DNA of 64,000 bases from Strix aluco. Lineage: Eukaryota > Chordata > Aves > Strigiformes > Strigidae. Shown here in pieces: positions 51,900-64,000 of this stretch; within the stretch, counting starts at the first letter, position 1, and each line of letters opens with the position of its first letter. Location: assembly GCF_031877795.1 (NCBI RefSeq), contig NC_133971.1, positions 5,970,784 to 6,034,783 on the forward strand, given 5' to 3'. A program made the position numbers and the translations under genes. Below the pieces are notes generated by a model that did no database searches, was not told where the DNA came from, and was given only the letters and a program-made list of their open reading frames with translations.

Positions 51900-52890
51900 A
51901 CAGAAGGCAGAGGCACTGAACACTGACATTGCAGCAGTCCTGCCCAACCAGTCCTGCCAGACTGCACTTGGAGAGACAGGTCAAGGAGAGGAATAACCAG
52001 CACTGGGTGAGCATCAGGCTTGGGTGACTGGACACAATCTCACCCATGGGCCAATGGGACAAGATGAACTCCACCTGAGGGTGCTGAGAGCTGGCCAGTG
52101 TCCTTGCAGGGTGAGACATCTATAACCTCTGTGAAGTCATTGAGATCTGGGGAGGTCCTCAGTGACTGAAGAAAGGCAAATGTTGCATCCATCTTCCAAA
52201 AAGACAAAAAGGGTGACTGAAGGGAAAACTCCAGGCTGGTCAGCCTTGCTTGGTCCCTGGGAAAATCATGGAGCGTGTTTCTGGGCACGTGAAGGAGGAG
52301 GTGATGGGGAGCTGTCAGCGTGGGTTTACTGGGGATAAATCACACCTCATCCACCTGATGGCCTTCTGGGAAGAAGTGACTGGTGTGTGGATGGGGGGAG
52401 AGCGATGGGTGTCATGTACCTGGGCTAGAGCAAGGTTCTTGACACTGTCGCTGTTCTCACATCCAAGTTGGGCCGTGATGGTCTGGATTGATGGACAGTG
52501 GGTCAGATAAAAAACTGGATGGATGATGGAACTCAAGAGGGTAGTAGTTGATCAGTAACATCAGCGTGGATCTTGGTAACAAGTGGGGCATCGCTGGGTT
52601 CTGTCTGGGACCTCACCTGTTTAGCATCTTTATCAGTGGCCTGGAGGAGGTGACAAAGAGTGCTCGTCCATCAAATGTGCAAGTTACACCAAACCAGGGT
52701 GACCAGTGACCTCAAGGGCAGGGCTGCCACTGGGGGAGGCCATGCTGGGCCACGAGCCAACAGGAGCTGTAAAAAGGACAAATGCAAAGTCTTGCCCTGC
52801 GCAGGGAAAGCCCCTGTGAGGGCATGGGTGTTTGGTTTTTGGACCCCCAATTCAAGAAAGACCTGGATAAATGGGGGTGAGGTCAGGGAG
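51900..52890 (+). mobile_element. Old, degenerate CR1 LINE copy
   Basis: Scattered blocks of CR1 ORF2 reverse transcriptase can be read in changing plus-strand frames. They are a FHLPKRQKG-like block near 52189, VPGKIMERV (about 52250), a GFTGDKSHLIHLMAFWEEVTG region (52322-52384), a broken SG...GSV motif B and LFSIFISGLEEV (52580-52655). Further on are KCASYTK in place of the FADD box (about 52674), KDKCKVL (about 52779) and FWTPNSRKTW (about 52840). The order matches CR1. The catalytic Asp pair is lost, and frameshifts and deletions are numerous, so this insertion is much older than the one at 21-22 kb. The ends are fuzzy. Confidence 0.75.
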
Positions 52891-53140
52891 ACTGCCACAT
52901 TGGTGGGGACTGGAGCCCCTGCCCTGCAAATAAATAGAGGGACTAGGGCTGTGTCAGCAGGCAAAGGGGCAGCTTCAAGGGCAGAAGAGCGGCCCCCGCT
53001 ACCTCCAGGAAGGGGGGTCAAGGAGATGAGGGCAGACCCCTCACAGCAGTGCATGGCAGGAGAAAGAGAGTCATCTAAGTGTGACCCTTACTGGGGGGTG
53101 AGCATGAAGACTTGTGCCCCTTGTAAGCCCCGTTTTGAAT
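52891..53140 (+). other. GC-richer tail after the old CR1, unassigned
   Basis: It continues the higher GC content of the CR1 copy but has no CR1 3' octamer that I can see. It may be the decayed 3' end of the element or a separate old repeat. The open frame through it (from 52660) is a mix of CR1 remnants and chance. Confidence 0.3.
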
Positions 53141-54813
53141 AGCTGTGTGAGTTTAAGAGTCTTCAACTAGCCTTCCACAGAATAACGATTACTTTTTTTT
53201 TGCATTTCAGTGTAAAGAATGGGATTATATTTTATTTAGATGCTAGTGAAAATAAAATCCAAGATCTACAGGGTACATCTGGTGTTTTTTGGGTTTGTTT
53301 GCTCATTTACTTTGTAATTGTTGCTTATCATTAATAAAGTAGACTAAGCAACATTAAACAAGCTGCAATTTTCAATGTTAAGTTTTTTTGTTTTGCTTTG
53401 CAGTTTTCACTTTATAGACTTGCAGTTGTGTGGGCTGGCAGTAAGAACCCAAACCCAAAGATTTACTTCCATTATTAACTTCCTTTTATGTTTGTTTATG
53501 AAATACAAATGGAAAAAATGGGTAGCAATGTGTAGTGATTCTTCTTGAACATTTTCCTGCTTGAGATGGTAATAATAGAAATGTCTAATTTCCAGATTGT
53601 GATAGAAAACCATGGCTTCCAAGCATATTGGAATGAAGTTATGAGTCTGCATTTTAAAATGCAATCTGGATTTGGCACAAGAGATCTCAGATGAAAACGT
53701 CCTGCTGAGATGATGAGATTTATAGATTTAAGATTCAGTGATCATGCAAAGAGTTTAACAACTCTGCTGATATGAGTGTTAAGGGAAGAAATTAAAATGA
53801 ACTGAATTGGTGATTCATTTTGGTTACACTCTGGGGGAAGAACAGACATTTTCTAATAATTAATTATCTAATTTAAAACCTCCCTGTTTCTTGGCTGAGG
53901 TAAGAAATTAGATATTTTGTATAATAAAACAGCTGATCTTTAAAACTAATGGGAAGTGCTGTTATATTTTTCACAAAAACTGTAGTCGCTTTAGTTCATT
54001 GGGCTCTGCCTCAAGAAATTAGTTTCAAGCAAATTAGCCAGTAAAATGAATCTACCCTGCACTAGTTTATTAATAAAAGCGGTGTGTAAACATAGCTGAT
54101 CAGTATATGGCAATCTGCATAAGAAGAGAAATAAAAATATGCATAAATTAAATGGTCTTGATTACTGACCATTAATCATGAGCTATGTTTCTCTTAGTTC
54201 AGTATGAAATGTTTCTTTTACTTGAAAAATGAAGACATGTTGGTCGAATAAGCTGGGCAGATTTCATCGCCTTTGATTGCCTTCATTACAAATTGAGAGT
54301 GCTCAACAGAATTTGGAATAAAAAAGGCGCAATCTTGCAATCTATCGATTCTGGAAAATGTATTCTGAGATGTAAACATTTCACTCTTTATCACAAAAGT
54401 CATCAACCGTGTTCAGGGTTAATGTTCAGATGCCTGTATTTTCCTGTAGTGCCTACACAAGTGTTCTTTCCCAGCCAAATGTACCGCAGTGTGAGAGCCC
54501 CAAGTTAAAGGAATGCTTTCTAGTTTAACTTTTTCACTAGGATCCTGAAATAGTAACAGTGCTGCTGATACAGCACGGGTGGCATAACATGTGCAGGATG
54601 CATAGATGAAGCAGGACAGTTGCTGATTTCAGTTACTCCTACTTAGTAACCTGGCTGCAAGAATCAGGTGACTGTTTTGTTTTTGAGCTTGATGTCCAGT
54701 TGTGCAAGTGTCCTATTGCTGCCTCTGTAATTTCTGATCTAGAGCATGAAACTCCTTTGCAAATATTAAGAGTGATAGTTGGGGTAAGTAGTACATCCCT
54801 CTCTTTTTGTAAG

Positions 54814-54853
54814 AAAGAAATTGCATCAGAAATGAAAGAAATTGCATCAGAAG
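54814..54853 (+). repeat. Small tandem duplication (about 21 bp, two copies)
   Basis: AAAGAAATTGCATCAGAA appears twice, at 54814 and 54835, with an ATG spacer after the first copy. Confidence 0.8.
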
Positions 54854-54983
54854 CAGTGGCATGGCAAAAGTTTGCATGGCAAGTCTTTGAACACCATGGT
54901 TAAGTAAGGCTGTCTAATTCTGTTCTCACAGTGTCTAGGGACATGCTGTCTGGCACCACAGCATTGTATGTAGCCAACCGCAC

Positions 54984-55001
54984 AAAAAAAAAAAAAAAAA
55001 A
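54984..55001 (+). repeat. 18-base A homopolymer
   Basis: An uninterrupted A run followed by CCC. No retrocopy is evident upstream. Confidence 0.85.
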
Positions 55002-58000
55002 CCCAAATCTTGCAGCCTCAGGATAAGAGAAAATGCTGCTTGAACACAGATGGAGACTAATGAATTATGAGACTATGATGGTCAAAGTGGCGGTAGTGCT
55101 TGTGATCCCCTGGTGTAACTAAAGGTCAGCTGTGTGGTGTGACAAGGGGAGTTTTAAGGATGGGTTTAGAGAAGATGAAAGGCAGCTTTGTTGAACTTCT
55201 CAAAGTATCTTTCCAAAGCTAAAGGGCGATGTGGGAGAGAATAAAACACAGGGTGCTTTGCTGACTAATTTTCAAATACATGGAAGGTTCAGCTGGACTT
55301 CTTGTTACTGAGTAAGAGATGATATGGTAAGAGACATCCTTTCAAAGAGCTTTGAAAACACAGAGCAGTGACATATGTTGGATGTGATAGGAAAGGGTGA
55401 GAAAATGGAGCTATGAAAGGACGGTAATGATCTAGTTAAAGCAAAAGGCTTGTGTAATGCTCTGCAATAGCATTTGGAAAGTCACTGTTCCATTTCTGAA
55501 AGCGTGAGTGAAAGATGACAAATTAATACAAACTCAAGCAGATGAGAACCTGGGATGATTAGCTGTGCCAATGGATAGGAAAGGCTGTGTCTTAGGGGTA
55601 TAATTAAGGAAAAAATTGGCAGAATGTCAGCCAGCATAGCTCCTCACTCCCACCCCTTTTAGAATCAAGCGGCAAGCAAAGTAATAGTGGTCAGTATTGG
55701 AATATTATTTTTGTTCCGTATAAGCTATTGTAATTCAGGATCCTTCATATAATGACAGGAAATCAAGGTCTCTGAAGACTCAGAGGGAGTAGTTTATCTG
55801 TTAGTGTGCTTCTCGGAGAAGCTGAAGATTAAGGCTCAAATCTTTCTTCTCCTTTATTCACATCTCTTCTTTCTGTCCAGAAATTCAGGCATTCATCAGG
55901 AAGAGCTCTTCTGTCTGCCCGTGGGGTGCAAATGCAGGAAGTAAGTGGTCAGAAGGGAAAACCTTTCCATAACAAAGTTTCGAAACCAAGTGGTTGAATC
56001 TAGTTGGCAGTGTTTGGAAGAAAAATATGTGTCATAGCCACAGTGCTTGAGCTGACAAAGAGTGAAATGGAAGTTTGAACAATCTGTTATAAAGATCTTT
56101 GAGAAGAAACGAAATTCATTCCAGTCTTAAGATCTAGTGCATGTTTTCCTTCAAAAGAAAAGGGTATGCAGGAGAGTCTCTAAAATGAGAGACATGGGGA
56201 ACTTCCACACTCCCAGACCCACGTGCATGTACAAGCATTATGCTATGCTGGGCTGAGGTCTGAAACCCCTTTACCCTCCATGCTACCAGCCTCTTTCTTT
56301 GTACAGGTTTCCAAGGACAGGAAATCCAGCTGCCTTGATCTGGTGTGCTCCGTAATTACTCCAACCTAATGTGGATAATTAGGGGACTGTAGTCTTGGGA
56401 CAAATCATGTAGTCAACTGAGAGATCATTTCAGATTTAGTTCATGAAGGTCAAAGTGTAAGTCATTTGGAAAAAAAGCAATGAAAGAAAGAAGTATTTTT
56501 TAACACTATCAGTGCAAATAATATGCAGAATAGAAAGGCTGGATAATTACTGCATGCAGATCACACCAGTATCATCAGCCTTCAGAAAGCAGTCTGGTGG
56601 ATGATTTAATTGAACTGACTTAGAAAAGTATTTACCTTAGGCAATATCCACGAATGTTTTAGATGACCATGTGTAATGATTCAATGAACTCACTGGGTAC
56701 TAGAGCATGTTTTGTGAGAGAAAGAGAGAAACGAATGTGATTTTATGTTAGGCAACATTAGTCAGCTCCAATTTATCCTGCAGGAGAAACAGAACATCTC
56801 TGGAGTCAGTTGTGATGAGCAGGAAATCTTGGTAGTTTGAGGCACTGGTCTGCTAACGTAGGCCAAATGGAGGTCATTGGTCCCCATCAGTAAAACTTGT
56901 TTGTTTCTTTGTTTTTAACTATTACACTTGCAAAACTTCTTTCTCTATCCTTAGGAAAAAAAAGCTGTGCGGCTCTTTTAAACATGAAAGAAGCAAAGTA
57001 CTTACGTTTGTTGAGACCATACAGGATCATTTTTGTGAAAATAGATCTCTATCAATTTTGTAAGTGAAGAGTCAGAATTGTCAAGTGGGAATCCAGACTT
57101 GTGAGTTAATTTGATATGGGACTGTGACTTCCATTCGTGTTCTATTTGCAGAATCTGTGTGCTACCAAAGGAAGAGGAGGAGCTATCCTTTTTTCTCTAG
57201 CTCCCACTTTCAAAATGTTTTAGGTGTCTTATGGTTAAACGGTATTAACAAAGCAGCATGTATTAACACTTAAAAATAACAGAACATCAAGAAAGAGAAT
57301 CTTCTTACATTGTGTCCCCTGTCTGCACAAACTGAGGAGGGGATAGCATGCTCAGAGAACTGTACATTAATTTGCTCAGTTCTTGAAACAGTTGAAATTA
57401 ATTTATATTTCCTCTTAAAGGTAAAAATGACTGGTCTTAAGCTATAGCTAAAAATAAACCAGATTAAAATATTTGTAATTTTCTACCTGGGGAAAGATGA
57501 GGAGACCTGAGACCTGACTGAAACATAGAAGTCTTTTTGTCCCCTAGCTTTTTGAAGTCTCAGATTGTAATAAGATTTTAGGTGAACATTATTTACATAA
57601 ATTGAATGTAAGACAGATCTTGCATAGGTTACATTTTTGTTCAGTCCTACTGAAAAAAAATGGCAGAACATCTTTGTAGAAATAGTGATAACAGTCTCAG
57701 AGGAAATGAGGTACAGAGGTAAAAGTAACAAGGTTATTTATGCTTTGTCTCCATATCTTTCTGCCAGCAGTTGCTGTTTTCAGAAGGAGCCGTGCTTGCT
57801 TCTGGTTGAAAGCCAAAGCCTGGTTCTTGGGCAGTTTTGGAGCAGCTCTGTCTTCCACCAGCTGAGAGTTTGGCCCCAGGCTTTTGAGAGAGAACAGCAC
57901 CTTAGAGCATCTGCTGTTTCTTTCCTCTGTTTTCTTTTATGGTCATGAATTGCACAAAGTTTTGGTTGCTGCATGAGTAATGACTACTACTTGCAGGAGG

Positions 58001-60312
58001 TAATGTTTTGCTAATGTTTGCTTCCCATTGCCATTTATATGCTTCTGTTCCTGAGCGTCTGTCTAGCTCATGGATAACAAAAAAATATAAACAAATAATG
58101 TTTTGAAATAATCCCATGTAGCCTTAAGAGAAGAGACTGGAAATAGAGTGAATAGCTGTAAAACATCAAGCAATACTATCATAAAGCCAAGATGCATGTG
58201 AGTATGATGATACTAGGAAATCTTACTCTTTGAGTAATTTTTCAAGCATCTAGATACGATATTTATTAGTATGAGCTTGCCTGGGGAGTTCCTGCTTGGG
58301 CTACATTCCCTGGTTTTTTTTTAATTGACTCTCTGTGTGCTTGCTTCTCCCTCTTCTAATAATGTTGCAACTGAGCTCGTAACTCAAGAGCCAGGACACA
58401 TTTATCTGTGTCATTCTCAGAAATTAGCAAAGATGAATTGTGATTTAGCAATAGATATGACCAGAGCTGTGTCTTGTCATAAAATTCCTGTATTTTTATT
58501 TATAAAAACTCCTCTTATTTTAATAGTAAATATGCTCTGGTTTTAAAAAAGTCTTATTTTTTAATCATATTTCAGGTGAATTATGTGGCCACTTTTTGTT
58601 CTCATGGAGCAAGATGGAGCAACCTCTCTTTAAGGTCATCTGTATTTTTGAGTTCATTAATGCTATCAGGGTACAGACTACATGATGATGGTGTACAGCC
58701 AGGACCACTCCAGTTTTACTGGTGATGCTTGTGCTGTGGTCACTGGAGCGACCTTTGAGATGAAACAGTTGAAAGAATTAGTGCCATGGAGGAGGCATCT
58801 ATGGAGATTGTGAGAATGTATGTAGGAGCAGGATCCCTCTTAAGCCAAGCTGAAAGTCTCTCTCCACTTCTCCTCTGTAAGACTTTAGTTTTGTTATGGC
58901 TGGGTTTTATTTTTGTTGGTTTGTTCCCCCACCTTTGGTAATGGTGCTGTGTTCTGGTGGATTTGGTTGGAGAAGAATTAGGATTATGTTCATAAGAATT
59001 CCACTAAAATTACTGAAACCATGTATCTCAGTGAAAAAGAGAGAAGTGTAACCTTTGATGAATCCAAAAGAAGGAACTTTCTCTGGTTTCTTTTGGAGTT
59101 TCTGGTGGTGTTCCCTTCCCACCCCCCTTCCCACAGTCACCAAAGTTAGTAGATCCAAGTAAAACCATCAAATTGCTAGTCACATAGGATAGTTTCAAGA
59201 TTAGTACCTGAAGGGATTGTTTCTTGATCACCAACAGGTTTCAAATTTTTGTCCTTCAGAATAAGAGGTTTTAAATATACTCCATTGATTTCAGCTATGT
59301 TACAGTTATTTTTAAGCCATTTCCCATTTCCTTCATTAACTTCATAGCTGCTGAAGTTTTTAGGAGTAAGAAAGTAAATCATGCTGATTACAGGCTTCCA
59401 TTAAACAGAAATAGTAATTTTCAGCGCTAGAATTGCATGCATTTTTCGTTTTAAAATAATTAGATGTATATAGTGAGTCAGCTTAAAATTTGCAATTAAA
59501 ACCACTGAGTAATATAATAGAAGAAATTCTTGAGGCAAATGAGTTTCCAGACTTTCATAACTATCTTCAGAAGAAAATGAATACATATAGTATATATTTT
59601 CTTAGAAAAAGATGGAACTGTGCTCTTCATACAAGGCAGAGAGCAAAGAAAAGATGAGAACTAGTATTACTTGTGCCGTAAGAATTGGCTGTTTCCTGAA
59701 TACAGTGGCTAGTATCAGAAATGTTATCGTCTCTCACTAAGGTCTTCATGATTATCAAGGTATTTCAGAGAAATAAAAACCTAAGGAAAATTGTTAAAAT
59801 CTGAGTATATTTAATCCTAAAAGTAAATGCATACATTCCTTCTCACATTTGTGAACAAACACCCAGTCATTTCAGTATTCCCTTTGCTGTTTTGTAGATG
59901 GAAGCTGGATTTTTGGCTGCACTTCAGCAGCGGCTTATTTAACTGACAGCCTTCTGTGTTTAGCAGTGATGTGGCTATCTGAAATGGGAATGATGTATTT
60001 TCTTTCACTAGTGTTGCCACAAGAGGATTTAAATCATCTGGCACAATTTCAGTCGGGGACTATTCCAGCAGAAAAGCCTAAGGACAGCAGAATCATCATA
60101 ATGATAGACTAGGATAGAGAAGTCAAAGGGAAAAGAGAACTTAATGGTATAGGCAATAATAATATCATCTTAGGCTTTTAAAGAGTAAGTCAAATGCTTT
60201 ATTAGCAAATGCGGTCCTTAAAATATGTGTACTGGGCTTTTTTGGCTTTATCCAGAAACTCTGTCATACGAACATGTTTGAGAATGAAACTATATCTGTT
60301 AAGAAAAAAAAA

Positions 60313-60352
60313 AAACCTACCAAATGAGTCTATAAACAAATTTGGTAGGTTT
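60313..60352. repeat. Perfect 12-bp inverted repeat (hairpin)
   Basis: AAACCTACCAAA (60313-60324) and TTTGGTAGGTTT (60341-60352) are exact reverse complements around a 16-base loop. The stem is too short for a typical microRNA precursor, and no U run follows. It may be a chance palindrome or a remnant of a small DNA element. Confidence 0.8.
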
Positions 60353-62785
60353 GTACATAAGACCTTCTGTAGTACTCCCCTGTAACACAAAGGATATCGT
60401 CTATGTGTTTGTTAATAGATCAGGTACCAGCAGATGGGGCTCAAGGTTACACAGTTTTTATAGATTTTTATGAAGACTGAGGACATTTCTGTTGTCCATT
60501 GTGACTGTTTATAAAAATGGAGTCTTTCCTGAGTAAAAGTCAACTCTAATGAAATATTGGTTACATTTTTGGGACATTCCACATCTAAATTGAAGTATTC
60601 AAAACAGGGTAATTGATGAAAGTGTCCTTTCACTGCATGAAAATTATATCCTGGGACTCTAAATATTTGCATCTGGGAATACTTTTTGTTTTGTGTTCGT
60701 AAAGCATTTGGCATGATGAAGACCTACCTCATGACTAGTAAACTGTTTAGACAGTTCATTACCCAGAGCGATAGATGTGTAGAAGACATCATGTGGCTTC
60801 CCATGGTCTGCTTAGGGGACTACAGGTGCATGTACTTCGCAGGTCTTTGTTGCATACTGGTTACTTGGGGTCTAACTTTCAAGAATATAAACTCTTGGAT
60901 CTCCTTATACACATTGCAGCCCTTGCTCCTAGTAAGTCTGTTGCCTCGTGCAGTGCCCAGCTTCTTGTGCAGTCAGAGGAGAAGAATTAGGTGGCTTTGA
61001 ATTGGATTGACTCAAGCTACCAGTGTAGGCATGTGGAATTGCCAGGGCAATAAACTGAAGTCAAAACCCTTTTCTTGAAACTTTGTCAAAAGTCTACACA
61101 GAAGAGATTAACCTACATATGACAGGAATTTTCAGTCCCAGCTGGTTAGTGCTGGCTGCCCCAGTCCAAGCTGGCATGTGCACATACATGGTGTAGCATG
61201 ATGCTATGTAGTGGTACACCTGCAGTCAAAAAGCAGCACCATACCAACACAATGTGCACTATTGTGTCCTTACTTTCAGCACTGGTGTGGATTCTGTTGC
61301 CTTCAGATCTACCTGGGCAGCACAGAACTGCTCAAAATAGATTTTCATGCCTGTTGCACACATGGGTTTTTTAATGTGCTTTAAAAAAATTGCCCAATGA
61401 AAACATGAAAATAATCTGGAACGTATAATTAGCATTTATTGTCTCTTAGCTGCACATAACTCCTAACATTATCTAATAACACCTGGACAAATATTTGACT
61501 TTATTTAGCATGCTCTTTGCGTTATGTGTAGCTTGCCTGCTAATTAGCCAATGGTCTGGAAGATTGCAGCACTGCTCTAGGATCTGTCACACCTGCAGAT
61601 AGTCTGTGTGGAGCAGGTCGTTACTTAAAAAAGAGAGCAGAAGTGTCATGGCACACACAGGGAAGTTTTAGAGGCAGTCAGGTTTCTTCAGTTTTGTTTT
61701 CTTTAAAGTCAGGGTGTGCATGCACACATATGCCCACTGGAGTGGGTAAGACTATGCATTACACATACAGTAGAGTAGGAAAACTCAGCTCGCTGCTGGA
61801 GCCATGGGTGGTGGTGCTCAGCACTGCTTGTGCCAAAGGCACACTGCAGGTCCCTGGAGCAATGGGGCGATGCAGAGGAAGCAGTCTTATGCAGGGTTGT
61901 GTTATCTGCAGAAAGCATCCCAGTGTTACTCTTAGCTCAGGGCTGTGCCAGAAGGCACAGACCAGTGCCAGGATTTTGTGTTCTGTACTTTCTGCTTTCA
62001 TGTCCCTTTTCTTCCTTTTTCCCTGGTTCCTTTTCCTTTCCTTTTTTATCACATAAACACACACATCCTTGGTTTAGTAATGAAATGCAAAGGGTGTTTA
62101 CTGGGACAGAAGGAGCTGGAATGGCATCCTGGGAGGAAATTTGAAAGCTGCCCTTTGCCAAGTACTTATAAGCCGTGAATCAGCAGGAGAGAGAGGGACT
62201 GTCATAAAAAGATCACCAGGCTGTTTCATCTGTGTAAAATCAGAGATGCTTGTCATGTTACTGAACAGCCAAGTGTCTTTTGTTAATTCCTATAGTGTTT
62301 TGCTAGGTATTCTGTACTTGGAAACCTTATCAGAATATAAAGTATCTAAATGACACCATTGATTTCTGTGTGGAATTAACTTTTTCTTGTTTGTTTGAAT
62401 TGTCCAATTAGTAACTAGTCATTTTTTCAAGTTTACAGCCACATTTATAGTTGTGAAAAAATTAATCTTAATTGTTACTGCAGATTTTTTTTTTCATTTA
62501 AGAAAAATTACTTAATCTGATAAATGCATTTTTGAATTATTTAGTTCTTCATAGTGGAGCAATGATTTGTGTCTTTGTGAATATGTAAGACTCATTGTCT
62601 TATTCTTGCCCTTTCAGTCAACTGATAATCTTGGTCACCTGAGGGTTGAGATGTCAAAAAATGAGAAGAGTTTAATAGTCTGAGTGTGCTTCTCACACAA
62701 TTCTCTAGTCACATATGGGAGTACGTGAAGTGAATAAAGTAAATACTCAGTAAAATTTTTCATTTTTAAACATGTGGGATTTCTG

Positions 62786-62807
62786 TTTTTTTTTTTTTTT
62801 TTTTTTT
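62786..62807 (+). repeat. 22-base T homopolymer
   Basis: An uninterrupted T run followed by ATGATGG. It could be the poly-A tail of a minus-strand insertion, but I recognise no element body next to it. Confidence 0.85.
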
Positions 62808-64000
62808 ATGATGGAAATCACTAAGTGAATTTTAGTTATTCCTGTTAGTCATGTCTGAAGTTGAAATGCTAAGTAGCCAATGTGTAAGTTAAAGATATCA
62901 TTTTCTGAAGTGTAAACCTCTTAAGTATTATTATGTAAGTTATGTATAGTAGTCCAATTAATAATAATTGATTTGGTAGGGTAGTTGTATCTACTTTAGG
63001 AGTTTTGGTATGCGTATGGAGGGAGGTTATGGAAATGAGTGTGTATTTTGACCACTGCATTCAATGACAACCTTATGTGAAGCTTTGGAGAAGGTCTTTT
63101 AAAAGTCCTTTCTGTGCTGAGGGCATTCTGTCATTTTGTTTGAAAAGACTGAAATTATTCTGGGAGCTAGAATTTTAGGAAGAGTGCAGAATGCTTTCAT
63201 TTGAGTTGCTTTGTCATCAATCCTTAAATTGAACGATTTATGTAAGTCTTCCTTGTGAAGTTTAAGTAGCATATATGCCTACATCTCTCCTCCAGTGCAG
63301 CTGGAAAGCTAATGATTAGGTCTGCTGTCCGCACCAAGACTAATTGTTTATGTGCCAAAAAATGTGCATGTGTGCCCTTGATCAAAATCAACTGCCTTAG
63401 AGAAGATTGGGAAGGTAAAAAAGGTATATGTATTTCATTGAGCTGTTCATTGGAGGTGCAGACTGAATATGACTTAGAGTTGTAGATTCTTTGAGTAGCT
63501 CCGTGTTCTCCATGTTGTAAAATGGGGACTGTAGTACCTGCATTGGATATATTTCTCATTACATGGCTACCAGTTGCCCGATTAAGTAATTTCTTTGTAA
63601 TATCAGCATCAATAAAACTGCTTAGGAGTAGAGGTTTTGAAGGCTGAATGTAACTCCAAGTGTGAGGCTGTGTTATCTAAAACACTGGACCATACTTTTG
63701 AATGCACAGTGAATACAACTTTAAGGTTTTTGGTTCCAGATCAGAGCTTCCCAGCTCTGAAGCAAAATGATGCCCTAATATAGACCTGCTCCTTTTGTTG
63801 GTGTGTGTTTGACATAAATTATGTATCATTTGCTCTATCTGACATAAAAGAAATACAGTCCTGCCCTCACTTGATTTGTTTAAAATGTGTTGATTTGGTT
63901 AAAATGTGTACTGACTGGTAATCCAGCAGTTTGTAAGTCATCATTGAAGTAATATGCAGACATATTTTCAAATTTTCAGACTTTATATATGAATAATTTG

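Larger units (their letters stand above)
38786..64000 (+). other. Presumed long first intron, extending beyond the window
   Basis: After the donor the sequence stays GC-rich to about 40000, then becomes ordinary AT-rich non-coding DNA. I find no exon with bordering splice sites and protein-like reading in these 25 kb. The stretch contains poly-A, poly-C and poly-T tracts, an old CR1 and a hairpin, each listed separately. The intron call is an inference from the donor and the lack of any other gene; a separate unseen gene inside it cannot be excluded. Confidence 0.55.
53141..64000. other. AT-rich stretch without visible exons
   Basis: No supported gene, RNA gene or complete repeat element apart from the small features listed separately. 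Open frames are under about 140 codons, overlap on both strands and show no motif. The 137-codon plus-strand frame at 61643-62056 overlaps three others of similar length, and no splice sites support it. Confidence 0.5.

Noticed and set aside
52660..53142. 160-codon plus-strand frame
   Set aside because: It starts inside the degenerate CR1 and includes its KCKVL and FWTP remnants; it is a chance frame through repeat DNA.
61643..62178. Cluster of overlapping 70-137-codon frames
   Set aside because: Several frames on both strands are open at once with no motif, splice support or codon bias, as expected by chance.

Overview
The window looks like bird genomic DNA, probably from a non-galliform bird. 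It holds CR1 retrotransposon copies with the (ATTCTGTG)n 3' end typical of bird CR1, and LTRs that resemble a common bird ERVL-type family. Most of the sequence is AT-rich and non-coding, with one dense CpG-island promoter. I found no bacterial genes, CRISPR arrays, rRNA, tRNA or complete protein-coding gene. Most short open frames are chance or repeat-derived.

Layout. Positions 1-38000 are a gene-poor flank. It carries a solo LTR at 7030-7646 (plus orientation, 5-bp target duplication), a very long pure GGGAA microsatellite at 15584-16072, and a truncated relative of the first LTR near 16698-16880. It also carries a 5'-truncated CR1 on the minus strand (21234 to about 22715) with much of its reverse transcriptase readable, and a second, unrelated solo LTR on the minus strand (28482-29395, 5-bp target duplication). 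Positions 38030-40000 are a GC-rich CpG island. Inside it lies one convincing coding exon (38716-38785, plus strand): a start codon in good context, a 23-residue signal peptide and a consensus splice donor in phase 1. From the donor to the end of the window (over 25 kb) no further exon is recognisable, so this part is best read as a long first intron. That intron contains an old, broken CR1 on the plus strand (about 51900-52890), a 23-base C run, several poly-A/T tracts and a perfect 12-bp hairpin.

The window therefore shows the promoter and first exon of a secreted or membrane protein gene, its upstream flank and the start of a large intron. I could not name the gene from 23 residues. I found no strong sign of a new biological system. 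The points most worth a second look are the 95-unit GGGAA array, the orphan signal-peptide exon with its upstream ORF and G-rich donor flank, and a coding-like minus-strand segment beside the CR1.
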